Assembly: GCA_944325195.1 (NCBI GenBank)
Contig: CALUZB010000021.1
Span: forward strand, 1-64,000
From: an uncultured Desulfovibrionaceae bacterium
GTDB taxonomy: Bacteria; Desulfobacterota; Desulfovibrionia; Desulfovibrionales; Desulfovibrionaceae
Direction: 5' to 3'
DNA length: 64,000 nt
The notes below the pieces were generated by a model, which ran no database searches, was not told the origin of the DNA, and was given only the letters and a program-made list of their open reading frames with translations. Shown here one piece after another: positions 17,133-25,707 of the stretch. Each line of letters starts with the position of its first letter. The first letter of the stretch is position 1. Made by a program: the position numbers and the translations under genes.

Positions 17133-19370
17133 CTATTCTTCCACAGGCCTGGAATACCGGCAAGTCTTTTCCGGGCAGGCAATGCGTTTAGCTCCACGGC
17201 TGTTTTTCAGACATAACACCTTAGAGCCGCAAGCCGGACAGGTTTCATCTACCGGCCAGTCCCACATTGCATAGTCACAATTGGGGTATTGGTCACAGCC
17301 GTAAAAAATCTTACCGCGCTTTGAACTTTTTTCCACCAGAAAACCATTCTCGCATTTAGGGCAATGCACACCTGTGGAAAAGGGCCTGGCATAAGTGCAG
17401 TCGGGATAATTATTGCAAGCGATGAACCGACTGCCCGTGCGGGCGGTTTTCAAAACCAGATCACCGGAGCATTGCGGGCAAGTCCCCACCTTTTCTCTTT
17501 CCACTTGTTCCTTTTCCTTTAAAATAATCTGACCGTTTTCTCCGCGCTCGAAATTACTGCTGAAAGTACAGGCGGGGTAACCGGAACAGGCCACAAACGC
17601 ACCGGCTTTTCCAAATTTAATTATCAGGTCCTTTCCGCAATCCGGGCAGGAAAGTCCTGTGGGCACTCCTGCTTTTACCGCCTGCATGGCGGTGCTGGCC
17701 TCAGATAAAGTCTGGTTGAACCCTTTGGAAAAATCCCCAAGCAACTGTTTCCAGTTTTCATTGCCAACGGCGATTTTATCCAGGTCATCTTCCATTTTAG
17801 CCGTAAAGCTCACATCCATCAGATTCACAAAATGTTCTTTAAGCAATTCACAAACCACAGTACCGAGATCGGTAGGCACAAAGGCCTTATCCTGCAATAC
17901 GGCATATTCTCTGTCCAGCAAGGTGGAAATGATGCTGGCATATGTGGAAGGCCGCCCTATCCCTTTATCTTCCAGTTCCTTAACCAACGATGCTTCGTTG
18001 TAGCGCGCCGGCGGCTGAGTGAACTTCTGCTCTTTGGTCATTTTTTCCAGGCTCAGCTCTTCTCCCTGCTTCAGATCGGGCAACAGAATACTTTCATCTT
18101 TGGCGCTGAATACTGTTAAATAGCCGGGGAACAGAATTCGCTCTCCCTTTACCCGCCATTCAGCCGGTCCGTTTTCAATCAGCACAACGGTATCGTGGAA
18201 GCGGGCAGCAGCCATTTGCGACGCCACAAACCTGGTCCAGATCAGTTTATATAATTGGTACTGTTCCGGGGTAAGCAGACTTCTGATCTCATCCGGCAGA
18301 ATATTCACATCAACCGGACGGATAGCTTCGTGCGCATCCTGAGCCCCGCCTTTGCTGCGGAAAACCCGTTTGCCGCCGGGGGCGCCATACTCGTTCCCAT
18401 AAGTATTGACGATAAATTTTTGAGCAGCATCCAACGCCTCCGCCGCAATACGCACAGAGTCGGTACGCATATAGGTAATCAAGGCCACTGTACCCTGACT
18501 GCCCAGCTCCACCCCCTCGTAAAGGCGCTGTGCAATACTCATAGTCCGTTTAGACGTATAGCCCAGGCGCTGGTTTGCAGTTTGTTGCAGGGTAGAAGTA
18601 ATAAACGGCGGTTTCGGGTCTTTTTTCCGCTCCTTCTCCTGCACATCAGAAACGACAAACGGTTTACCTTTAATACGGCCTTCCATCTCCAAAGCTTTTT
18701 CCGCACTGTCTATTACCGGTTTTTTGCCGTCAACTTTGTTCAAATCACACTTGAAAGGCTCTGCTTTGGCTTCATGCTTTTTCAGCCAGACGTTGAACAG
18801 CCAGTATTCTTCCGGCACAAAAGCATGGCGTTCATGTTCGCGGTCAACAATCAAACGCAAAGCCACAGACTGCACCCGTCCCGCTGAAATGCCCCGTTTA
18901 ACCTTTTTCCAGAGCAGGGGCGAAATCTTATAGCCCACCAGCCTGTCCAGCACCCGACGCGCCTGCTGCGCGTCAAACAGATTCGGGTCAAGCTCACGGG
19001 GATGTTCAATAGCCTCTCTTACTGCCCGGGAAGTAATTTCATTAAACTGGATACGTTTGATATTATTGTTTTTGGGCCGGATCAGCTCAGCCACATGCCA
19101 GGCAATGGCCTCACCTTCGCGGTCCGGGTCCGGGGCCAGATATACGGTATCAGCTTTGGCCGCTGCCGCTTCAAGCCCGGCCACGACTTTTTCCTTACCC
19201 GGGATAATTTCGTATTGAGGCGCAAAATCAGCCTCATCCACCCCTAAAGAATTGGCGGGCAAATCGCGCACATGCCCCACACTGGCTTTGACCGTAAAAT
19301 CTTTACCGAGGAACTTACTGATGGTTTTGACTTTGGCTGGAGACTCAACAATGATTAGTGATTTGGACAT
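17133..19370 (-). CDS. topA: DNA topoisomerase I
   Basis: TopA is the type IA enzyme that relaxes negative supercoils via a covalent tyrosine intermediate. The Toprim domain starts LIIVESPAKVKTI with the metal motif PDPDREGEAIAWH. The catalytic Tyr is residue 300 in ITYMRTDS. The core is followed by four C-terminal zinc-ribbon repeats beginning CPDCGKD, CPQCSGD, CPKCENG and CPACGSK, giving 745 residues in all. AAGGA precedes the ATG. It is a housekeeping gene, transcribed on the opposite strand to the polysaccharide locus and separated from it by about 530 bp. Confidence 0.98.
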   Translation of the reverse strand: MSKSLIIVESPAKVKTISKFLGKDFTVKASVGHVRDLPANSLGVDEADFAPQYEIIPGKEKVVAGLEAAAAKADTVYLAPDPDREGEAIAWHVAELIRPKNNNIKRIQFNEITSRAVREAIEHPRELDPNLFDAQQARRVLDRLVGYKISPLLWKKVKRGISAGRVQSVALRLIVDREHERHAFVPEEYWLFNVWLKKHEAKAEPFKCDLNKVDGKKPVIDSAEKALEMEGRIKGKPFVVSDVQEKERKKDPKPPFITSTLQQTANQRLGYTSKRTMSIAQRLYEGVELGSQGTVALITYMRTDSVRIAAEALDAAQKFIVNTYGNEYGAPGGKRVFRSKGGAQDAHEAIRPVDVNILPDEIRSLLTPEQYQLYKLIWTRFVASQMAAARFHDTVVLIENGPAEWRVKGERILFPGYLTVFSAKDESILLPDLKQGEELSLEKMTKEQKFTQPPARYNEASLVKELEDKGIGRPSTYASIISTLLDREYAVLQDKAFVPTDLGTVVCELLKEHFVNLMDVSFTAKMEDDLDKIAVGNENWKQLLGDFSKGFNQTLSEASTAMQAVKAGVPTGLSCPDCGKDLIIKFGKAGAFVACSGYPACTFSSNFERGENGQIILKEKEQVEREKVGTCPQCSGDLVLKTARTGSRFIACNNYPDCTYARPFSTGVHCPKCENGFLVEKSSKRGKIFYGCDQYPNCDYAMWDWPVDETCPACGSKVLCLKNSRGAKRIACPEKTCRYSRPVEE

Positions 19371-19673
19371 TGCGTATCCTTCAAATAATCTGCATATTTG
19401 GGTTATTAAATAAGCTCTTCCAGGTAAGATGGCAAGGGTTTAGGGGAAATACACCGTCTGGAATCACGAAAAGAGTATAGCGCTTAATAAAAAATGGGTC
19501 GAATGCACCGCAAACACAGGACTGATGCGACCTGAAAGAACTAGTGATGGGCTGAATATGCTGAACAAACTCCCGACAAACTGATCTATAAACTGACATT
19601 TCTGCTGAAAAAGTTCCACTTGACTATATAAAAACTTTTCTGAGCAGTTAAGAGAAGTGATGTGAGGAGCCTT
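19371..19673. other. Gap upstream of topA
   Basis: This holds the topA upstream region. A TTGACT (19619-19624) on the plus strand is promoter-like but has no convincing -10 box. No gene is supported; the open frame on the minus strand lacks a ribosome site. Confidence 0.35.
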
Positions 19674-19699
19674 AAAGAAAGCTCGTTGAGCTTTCTTTT
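19674..19699 (+). terminator. Strong hairpin with T-run upstream of the polysaccharide locus
   Basis: AAAGAAAGCTC (19674-19684), loop GTT, and GAGCTTTCTTT (19688-19698) form an 11-bp perfect stem followed by T. No plus-strand gene lies upstream within 4 kb, so it either ends a small RNA, insulates the polysaccharide promoter, or acts as a leader attenuator for the downstream operon. Confidence 0.6.
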
Positions 19700-19784
19700 A
19701 GGTTGCCGGTATAAAGATAAGTTATTTTATTGAAATCAGGCATATTGAGAATATCAGAACATAGCCTGGACAATTTTACTTTAA

Positions 19785-19795
19785 AGCCGTAGCGT
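19785..19795 (+). promoter_or_regulatory. ops-like element in the polysaccharide operon leader
   Basis: AGCCGTAGCGT matches nine of eleven bases of the E. coli ops element GGCGGTAGCGT, including the whole GTAGCGT half. It lies about 100 nt before the first gene of a 20-kb surface-glycan operon, the usual place for ops. In enterobacteria ops recruits the NusG paralogue RfaH for antitermination. No RfaH-like gene is in this window. Confidence 0.35.
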
Positions 19796-19896
19796 CACTA
19801 ACGCCAGCGGATATTTCCAGTCTTAAACAATAAAAGCCTTGCTGAAGGGAACACATACCTTAAACAGTTAAATTGCGTAAAAGAAAAGGAGCAAAG

Positions 19897-20547
19897 ATGA
19901 ACGATTATTTTGTACATGAGTCGTCATATATTGATGACAATGTGCTGATTGGGGCCGGAACAAAAATCTGGCACTTCTGCCATGTCCAACAGGGAGCCCG
20001 AATAGGAACGCATTGTGTTCTCGGACAGAATGTTAACATTGCCAATGATGTGCTCATTGGCAATAATGTCAAAATTCAGAATAATGTCGCCGTTTATGCC
20101 GGCACTACATTGGAAGATGATGTCTTTCTCGGCCCAAGCTGTGTTCTGACCAATGTGACCAATCCGCGCAGCCAAGTCAATCGCCATTCTCTCTATGAAA
20201 AAATCGTGATCCGGCGTGGCGCGACTGTTGGGGCAAACGCAACTATTGTTTGCGGCATCAGCATCGGTCGCTATGCTTTTATTGCAGCCGGGGCCGTTGT
20301 AACCAGAGATGTTCCAGATTACGCCATGATTGTCGGCGTTCCCGGCAGGCAAACAGCCTGGATCAGTCGGCATGGCCATATTCTTAAAAACCCTGACACC
20401 ACCGGGATTATGCTTTGCCCGGAGAGCGGTTACCGATATAAGGAAATGGAGCCGGGTATTATCCGCTGCCTGGATCTGGATGAGGAGGCTCCCTTGCCCC
20501 CGGAATTGAGTTTAGGTAAGTTTTATTATGATGAACTGAAAAGGTAA
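19897..20547 (+). CDS. wbpD: UDP-2-acetamido-3-amino-2,3-dideoxyglucuronate N-acetyltransferase (WbpD type)
   Basis: This left-handed beta-helix acetyltransferase is predicted to acetylate the 3-amino group of UDP-GlcNAc3NA, the fourth step towards UDP-ManNAc3NAcA. Hexapeptide repeats fill most of the protein: VLIGAGTKIWHFCHVQQGAR, IGTHCVLGQNVNIANDVLIG and the later IGRYAFIAAGAVVTRDVPDY. The ending GHILKNP then CPESGYRYK is typical of WbpD/WlbB. The open frame starts at a TTG (19873), but the ATG at 19897 has AAAGGAG in ideal position, giving 216 aa. It is the first gene of the locus; the other four pathway enzymes follow after a 414-bp gap. Confidence 0.9.
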   Translation: MNDYFVHESSYIDDNVLIGAGTKIWHFCHVQQGARIGTHCVLGQNVNIANDVLIGNNVKIQNNVAVYAGTTLEDDVFLGPSCVLTNVTNPRSQVNRHSLYEKIVIRRGATVGANATIVCGISIGRYAFIAAGAVVTRDVPDYAMIVGVPGRQTAWISRHGHILKNPDTTGIMLCPESGYRYKEMEPGIIRCLDLDEEAPLPPELSLGKFYYDELKR

Positions 20548-20653
20548 AGGGGACAACTGAAGATAAACACCAACCAGCTCAAAGAGTATTTTTTAAGCTT
20601 AAGGCAAACTGGAATTTTCTGACTTAGTTACCCAAATATAAAGCTCATCATAC

Positions 20654-20679
20654 CGGCGGAAAAGTACACTTTTCCGCCG
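20654..20679. repeat. Near-palindrome, copy 1
   Basis: CGGCGGAAAAGT, two bases AC, then ACTTTTCCGCCG: 12-bp perfect arms. The 24-bp core is the reverse complement of the core of the second copy, so the two copies face each other across 86 bp. Confidence 0.7.
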
Positions 20680-20765
20680 CAGTCTAATTCATGACTTCCG
20701 TTCTTTAATAACCAATAATTTTCCAGATTTCAAGTCAAAATCAGATATTTCCTGGCCCAGCCCTC

Positions 20766-20797
20766 CACCGGCGGAAAAGTGTACTTTTCCGCCGGTG
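20766..20797. repeat. Near-palindrome, copy 2
   Basis: CACCGGCGGAAAAGT, two bases GT, then ACTTTTCCGCCGGTG: 15-bp perfect arms. It could form a very stable hairpin in RNA but has no T-run after it, so it is not a standard terminator. It is the inverted partner of the copy at 20654-20679. Confidence 0.7.
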
Positions 20798-20961
20798 CCG
20801 GTTTACTTTACTAAATAATAAAAACATACGTTTAAAATGCTTGTAGCCACTATAAGAATGTTTAGTGGCACAGATTGAAAAACGTACGTTATTAAGGGCG
20901 ACATCGTTTCCCGGCTGAACAAATTGAAATATCCAAAATTAGTACTCTAAAAAGCTAAAAA

Positions 20962-22248
20962 ATGTTGCGAAAAATAAAAAACAGAGAAGTCAAAATTGCT
21001 GTCATTGGAATTGGTTATGTTGGGCTTCCCCTGGCGGTGGAATTCGGGAAAAAATTTGACACCATTGGATTTGATGTCAACGAAAAGCGCTTGAATGAGC
21101 TTAGAAATAATATAGATACAACCCTGGAAACTTCTTCAAATGATCTCAAATCCGCTACGCATCTGCGGTACTCCTGCTGTCCAAATGACCTGAAGGAACG
21201 GGATATTTTCATTATAACCGTTCCCACGCCAGTTGATAAATACAGTCGGCCTGATCTTACGCCTTTATACAAAGCAAGCGAGACGGTCGCCCGAGTAATG
21301 AAATCCGGGGCAATTGTTATTTACGAATCAACCGTATACCCCGGCTGCACAGAAGAGGAGTGCGTCCCGATTCTGGAAAAATTCAGCGGTTTCAAATTCA
21401 ATCGGGACTTCTTCTGCGGTTATTCCCCGGAGCGCATCAATCCGGGGGACAAAGAGCACACTCTGACCAAAATTCTAAAAATCACCTCCGGTTCCACCCC
21501 TGAAACGGCGGAAATTGTGGACCTGCTTTATAACAGCATTCTGGAGAACGGGACGCATAAGGTAAGCTCAATCAAAGTAGCAGAGGCCGCGAAAGTGATT
21601 GAGAACAGCCAACGCGATCTCAATATCGCTTTTGTCAATGAGCTGGCGAAAATCTTCCATCTGATCGGTATCGATACCCATGAGGTGCTGGACGCGGCAA
21701 GTACAAAATGGAACTTTCTCAAATTCAGGCCTGGCCTTGTAGGCGGGCACTGTATCGGCGTTGATCCCTATTATCTGGCGCACAAAGCGCAGTCTCTCGG
21801 GTATATGCCGGAAGTCATTCTGGCCGGACGCCGCATCAATGAAAGTATGGGAAACTACGCGGCGGAACAGATTGTCAAGATGATGATCCGGAAAGGCAAA
21901 AGAATATTGGGGGCGCGAGTACTTCAACTAGGTATAACCTTTAAGGAAAACTGCCCCGACATCAGGAACAGTCGCGCCGTGGATGTGGCGCACAGACTGG
22001 ATGAATTCGGATGCAACGTGGAAATCCTGGACCCTTTGGCAGACCCTGACGAAGTAAAGGCCGTTTACGGCATAAGCTCGGTAAAGGATTTTAAAGAGCT
22101 GAAATCCAGCTTTTATGATGCAGTGGTAGTCACGGTAGCCCACAAAAAGTTTTCCAGTCTGGACCTTGGCTCACTGTATCGGGATGTTGCGATTATTTAC
22201 GATATCAAAGGCATTTTGCCCAAAGAACAGGCAGACGGAAGGCTGTAG
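20962..22248 (+). CDS. wbpA: UDP-N-acetylhexosamine 6-dehydrogenase (WbpA/WbpO/TviB type)
   Basis: This NAD-dependent dehydrogenase oxidises C6 of a UDP-HexNAc to the uronic acid; in this context the expected reaction is UDP-GlcNAc to UDP-GlcNAcA, the first step of the ManNAc3NAcA route. The Rossmann motif is IGIGYVGLPLAVEFG at residues 16-30. The catalytic Cys is residue 264 in VGGHCIGVDPYYL, the form typical of N-acetylhexosamine dehydrogenases rather than UDP-glucose dehydrogenase. GITFKENCPDIRNS marks the C-terminal UDP-binding domain. The length of 428 aa is normal. There is no obvious ribosome site in front of the ATG. UDP-GalNAc cannot be excluded as substrate. Confidence 0.92.
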   Translation: MLRKIKNREVKIAVIGIGYVGLPLAVEFGKKFDTIGFDVNEKRLNELRNNIDTTLETSSNDLKSATHLRYSCCPNDLKERDIFIITVPTPVDKYSRPDLTPLYKASETVARVMKSGAIVIYESTVYPGCTEEECVPILEKFSGFKFNRDFFCGYSPERINPGDKEHTLTKILKITSGSTPETAEIVDLLYNSILENGTHKVSSIKVAEAAKVIENSQRDLNIAFVNELAKIFHLIGIDTHEVLDAASTKWNFLKFRPGLVGGHCIGVDPYYLAHKAQSLGYMPEVILAGRRINESMGNYAAEQIVKMMIRKGKRILGARVLQLGITFKENCPDIRNSRAVDVAHRLDEFGCNVEILDPLADPDEVKAVYGISSVKDFKELKSSFYDAVVVTVAHKKFSSLDLGSLYRDVAIIYDIKGILPKEQADGRL

Positions 22249-22377
22249 GCTCCGGCGGGCGACAGTCCGCCCGGAAAAGGGCCTGAACGAGGCGTCCCCT
22301 GCTTTTTAAGAATGAGATTTATCAGACAAAAAATCATCAAGCATGGGCTGCTGTAAATGCGTATACCGGAGAAAGTG

Positions 22378-23502
22378 ATGGAATTCAGAGATTTAAAAAC
22401 ACAATACCAAAACCTGAAAGATGAGATTGATGCCGGAATTGCTGAGGTAATTCGCTCTGCCGATTTTATTTCCGGTAAAAAAGTCAGAGAACTGGAAACG
22501 GAACTTGCCGCAGCGGTGGGCAGAAAGTTCTGTATAAGCTGCGCCAATGGCACAGACGCGCTTGAGCTGGTTCTACGCGTCTGGGGTATCGGGAAAGGGG
22601 ACGCCGTCTTTGTGCCCTCGTTTACTTTTATGTCCACAGCGGAAGTGGTCAGCCTGCTTGAGGCCAGGCCGTTTTTTGTGGATATTAATCTGAAAACTTT
22701 CAACATTGACCCAAACTGTCTGAAAAAAGCGATCGCGGAAGTCCAGGCTGAGGGGAAATACACCCCGAAGGCGATCATTCCGGTGGATTTGTTCGGGCAA
22801 CCTGCTGATTTTGACGCGATTCTCCCAATTGCAGCTGAACATGAGTTGAAAATTCTGGAAGACGCCGCCCAGGGGTTCGGCGGTTTAATTCGCGAACAGG
22901 CGGCCTGTTCTTTCGGAGATGCCTCCATAACCTCATTTTTCCCGGCAAAACCACTTGGCTGTTATGGGGACGGCGGCGCGATCTTTACCGATAATGAAGA
23001 AGAAATGCGGCTGCTCCGCTCTCTCTGCGTACACGGTAAGGGCCGGGAAAAGTACGAGAATATCCGGATCGGGCGCAATTCGCGTCTGGACAGCATTCAG
23101 GCCGCTGTTTTACTGCCCAAGCTGCGCGCGTTTTTTCAGTATGAGCTCGACGCCGTGAATCATGTTGCTGAACTCTACACCAGCCAGTTGAAGGACGTGG
23201 TGCGTACTCCGTCGGTTCAGAAAAGTTACCGCTCCAGTTGGGCCCAATATACGATTCTGTGTAACGACCGGGGCCAGCGTGACAATTTACAAAAAAAACT
23301 GAAGGGAGACGGCATCCCCAGCGTGGTTTACTATCCGTGCGGCCTGCATCACCAAAGGGCATTCGCTTATTGCGGCTATGGGGAAAACAGCCTTCCTGCA
23401 ACTGAAGCCGCGTGTGAACGAGTGCTCAGTCTACCGATACATCCCTATCTGACTGATGATGAAGTCTGCTCTATTGCCGCCAAAATTAAGGGATATTTAT
23501 AA
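22378..23502 (+). CDS. wbpE: PLP-dependent sugar aminotransferase (WbpE type, DegT/DnrJ/EryC1/StrS)
   Basis: This is predicted to transaminate UDP-3-keto-GlcNAcA at C3, using glutamate, in tandem with the WbpB-type oxidoreductase. DegT/DnrJ family features are clear: the N-terminal MEFRDLKTQYQNLKDEIDAG, the cofactor region CANGTDALELVLR, EDAAQGFGG, and the Schiff-base Lys at residue 191 in FFPAKPLGCYGDGGA. The frame could start at 22357, but the ATG at 22378 has GGAG six bases upstream and gives 374 aa with the family N-terminus. A short GC-rich hairpin (GGGCG/CGCCC near 22257-22272) lies in the 129-nt gap before it. The next gene follows after 11 nt. Confidence 0.93.
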   Translation: MEFRDLKTQYQNLKDEIDAGIAEVIRSADFISGKKVRELETELAAAVGRKFCISCANGTDALELVLRVWGIGKGDAVFVPSFTFMSTAEVVSLLEARPFFVDINLKTFNIDPNCLKKAIAEVQAEGKYTPKAIIPVDLFGQPADFDAILPIAAEHELKILEDAAQGFGGLIREQAACSFGDASITSFFPAKPLGCYGDGGAIFTDNEEEMRLLRSLCVHGKGREKYENIRIGRNSRLDSIQAAVLLPKLRAFFQYELDAVNHVAELYTSQLKDVVRTPSVQKSYRSSWAQYTILCNDRGQRDNLQKKLKGDGIPSVVYYPCGLHHQRAFAYCGYGENSLPATEAACERVLSLPIHPYLTDDEVCSIAAKIKGYL

Positions 23503-23513
23503 AGGAGGCAGAA

Positions 23514-24469
23514 ATGAAAAAAGTTGCACTGGTTGGATGCGGCAGAATTTCCAAACGCCATATTGAAGCGATTCGTGATACTGACGGCCTGGAGATTGCT
23601 TATGTCTGCGACAAAAATGCGGAAATGGCAAAAGCGACTGCCGAAGAACTCGGCGTACCGTATGTTACCGACTATCGGGAGCTGAACGGCAAGGGGCTGG
23701 ATATTGTCAGCGTTCTGACCCCATCCGGCCTGCACCCCCGCCACGTCTCCAATATCGCAGAGCTGACAGATATCCCCTATATTGTTTGTGAAAAGCCGAT
23801 TTCCTTAACCTTACGCGAAGCGTTCGAGGTATACCGTCGGGTGGAGAAAGCCGGGAAAACGCTTTTACCGGTATTCCAGAACCGCTACAACCCCCTGGTC
23901 AGACTGATCAAAGAGCTGCTTGACAGCGGCCGGCTCGGCAAAATCCATCAATTTATCTGTAACGTCCTCTGGAATCGTAACGATGAATATTTCGCGATTG
24001 ACTGGCACGGTACCCCGGAATTTGACGGTGGAGTTCTCTATACCCAGGCCAGCCATTATGTCGATATGCTCCACTATTTCTTTGGTGAGGTGGAATCATA
24101 CAAAGGGCTTGGCTCTGACTTACGGGGCTTTGACGTGTATGACAGCATATCTGCGGTGTTGCGCTTCAAGTCAGGGACTATCGGGAGCATCAACGCCACA
24201 GTTGACGTTTATCAGACAAACTTCCTGACCGAATTTACGCTGATTGCCCAAAATGGAACAATCCGCCTCTCCGGTACGAACCTGAACCAGATTGACTTCT
24301 GGAATGTGGAAGGCATGGAAAAGCCGGATCTGAATATCAAGCTCGATCACCAGTACGGCAAAGGCCATAACACTATGTATGAATACATCGCAAAAAACAG
24401 TTCAATATGTTCCCAAGCAAGGCGGACGTAATTTCCGGCATCCGGCTGATGGAGAGGATTTCTTACTGA
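23514..24469 (+). CDS. wbpB: UDP-GlcNAcA 3-dehydrogenase (WbpB type, Gfo/Idh/MocA) with a -1 frameshift near its end
   Basis: This Gfo/Idh/MocA oxidoreductase is predicted to oxidise C3 of UDP-GlcNAcA before transamination by the WbpE-type partner, with 2-oxoglutarate recycling of NADH known for WbpB. The Rossmann start is VALVGCGRISKRHIEAI, the EKP motif is CEKPISLT, and YTQASHYVDMLHYFFG lies in the catalytic domain. In the zero frame it stops at 24431 after an unrelated tail. The -1 frame continues with QFNMFPSKADVISGIRLMER, the expected family C-terminus, and ends in a TGA at 24467-24469 that overlaps the wbpI ATG by one base. The switch occurs at GC-A-AAA-AAC (24389-24397), a classic slippery heptamer. 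AAGGAGG precedes the start. Confidence 0.88.
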
Positions 24470-25548
24470 TGAAGAAGATTGTAACCGTTATCGGAGCGCG
24501 CCCGCAATTTATCAAGGCGGCGGTCCTTTCCCGGATTCTTCAGGGACGGTTTCAGGAAATCCTGCTCCATACGGGTCAGCACTTTGACTCCGACATGTCT
24601 GAGATCTTTTTTACGGAACTGAATATCCCCGCCCCCAAATATAATCTCGGCATTTCCGGCGGTTCCCATGCGGAAATGACCGGGGCCATGCTGGTTGGCA
24701 TTGAAAAGGTCTTACTGGAAGAAAAGCCGGATGCCCTGCTGCTTTATGGGGATACCAACTCCACTCTGGCCGGGGCGCTGGCCGCAGTCAAACTGCATAT
24801 TCCGGTTATCCATGTGGAAGCAGGCAACCGGCTTGGCGCCATGAGTAACCCGGAGGAAGTGAACCGGATTACGGCGGATCATCTTTCCACATTACTTTTT
24901 TGCGCTTCAAAATCCGCCCTTGAATTTCTGAAGCGGGAAAATCTGGGAGAACGCGCCTGTTTTGTCGGCAATGTGATGTATGACGCCTTTCTACATTTTT
25001 CCTCAAATTCCAGGCAGGCGTTAAGCGAGCTCAGGGGGTATGACAATGCCCTGATCCGGGTTCCTGAAAAATATTGTTATATGACCTGCCACCGGGCGGA
25101 AAATACGGCTGAAGACTCAACCCTGCTGGAAATTTTCCGGGCTGTTGACTCACTTGATTATCCCACAATCTACCCCGTACACCCCCGCAATCGGGAACGG
25201 GCCCAACGCCTGCACCGGGAATATGGTTTTAAGCGGATTTTATTGCTTCCTCCGGTAGGATATCTCGATTCCATCACCCTGACTAAACATGCCGCCTGTG
25301 TGGTGACGGATTCCGGCGGCCTGCAATGCGAAGCGTTTTACGCGGGCGTGCAGTGCGTTACAGTATTTGAGCATGTGGTCTGGCCGGAAACTCTGGTTGA
25401 CAACCGGAACCAGATGTGTGCGCCCCGCGCTGCTGAAATATTGCAAAAACTCTCCGCCAAACAGGTGATTGATCCAAATTATCAGCCTTTTGGAGACGGA
25501 CACGCCTGCGAAAAAATTGTGGATAGGCTGGAACGCTGGTTTGGCTAG
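24469..25548 (+). CDS. wbpI: UDP-GlcNAc3NAcA 2-epimerase (WbpI type, non-hydrolysing)
   Basis: This enzyme of the WecB fold converts UDP-2,3-diacetamido-2,3-dideoxyglucuronate to the mannuronate isomer, the last step of the nucleotide-sugar route. The N-terminus KKIVTVIGARPQFIKAAVLS is diagnostic; further family motifs are LLHTGQHFDSDMS, HVEAGNRLG, and the nucleotide-binding VTDSGGLQCEAFYAG. The frame opens at 24379, but only the ATG at 24469 gives the family N-terminus, and it overlaps the shifted wbpB stop (TGATG), so the two are translationally coupled. That leaves 359 aa, the normal length. Assignment to WbpI rather than WecB rests on the neighbouring genes. Confidence 0.92.
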   Translation: MKKIVTVIGARPQFIKAAVLSRILQGRFQEILLHTGQHFDSDMSEIFFTELNIPAPKYNLGISGGSHAEMTGAMLVGIEKVLLEEKPDALLLYGDTNSTLAGALAAVKLHIPVIHVEAGNRLGAMSNPEEVNRITADHLSTLLFCASKSALEFLKRENLGERACFVGNVMYDAFLHFSSNSRQALSELRGYDNALIRVPEKYCYMTCHRAENTAEDSTLLEIFRAVDSLDYPTIYPVHPRNRERAQRLHREYGFKRILLLPPVGYLDSITLTKHAACVVTDSGGLQCEAFYAGVQCVTVFEHVVWPETLVDNRNQMCAPRAAEILQKLSAKQVIDPNYQPFGDGHACEKIVDRLERWFG

Positions 25549-25707
25549 AGCGATCTTCCCATACGGAGAACGCTTAAACCGGTACGGTTCAAGCCTGAAA
25601 CGCTCTGCGCACATTTTCATAAAAGTAGCGCCGGGTAATTGTCACAAGACAAACTGTGCCATTAAGCGATAATTTCAAACATAAAATGCGCTGACGGAAG
25701 GGATAAG

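Larger units (their letters stand above)
20548..20961. other. Gap inside the polysaccharide locus
   Basis: This 414-bp gap between the wbpD-type and wbpA-type genes holds two near-palindromes (20654-20679 and 20766-20797) and, nearer the next gene, AACATACGTT (20823-20832) and the perfect palindrome AACGTACGTT (20881-20890), 80 bp upstream of the next start codon. No gene is supported. A second promoter for the locus could lie here. Confidence 0.45.

Noticed and set aside
20766-20797. The stronger palindrome as a plain Rho-independent terminator
   Set aside because: It has a long stem but no T-run after it on either strand, and it lies inside what otherwise looks like one operon.
20864-20882. 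TGGCAC followed by TTGA as a sigma-54 promoter for the wbpA-type gene
   Set aside because: The invariant GG and GC do not occur at the required 10-bp spacing.
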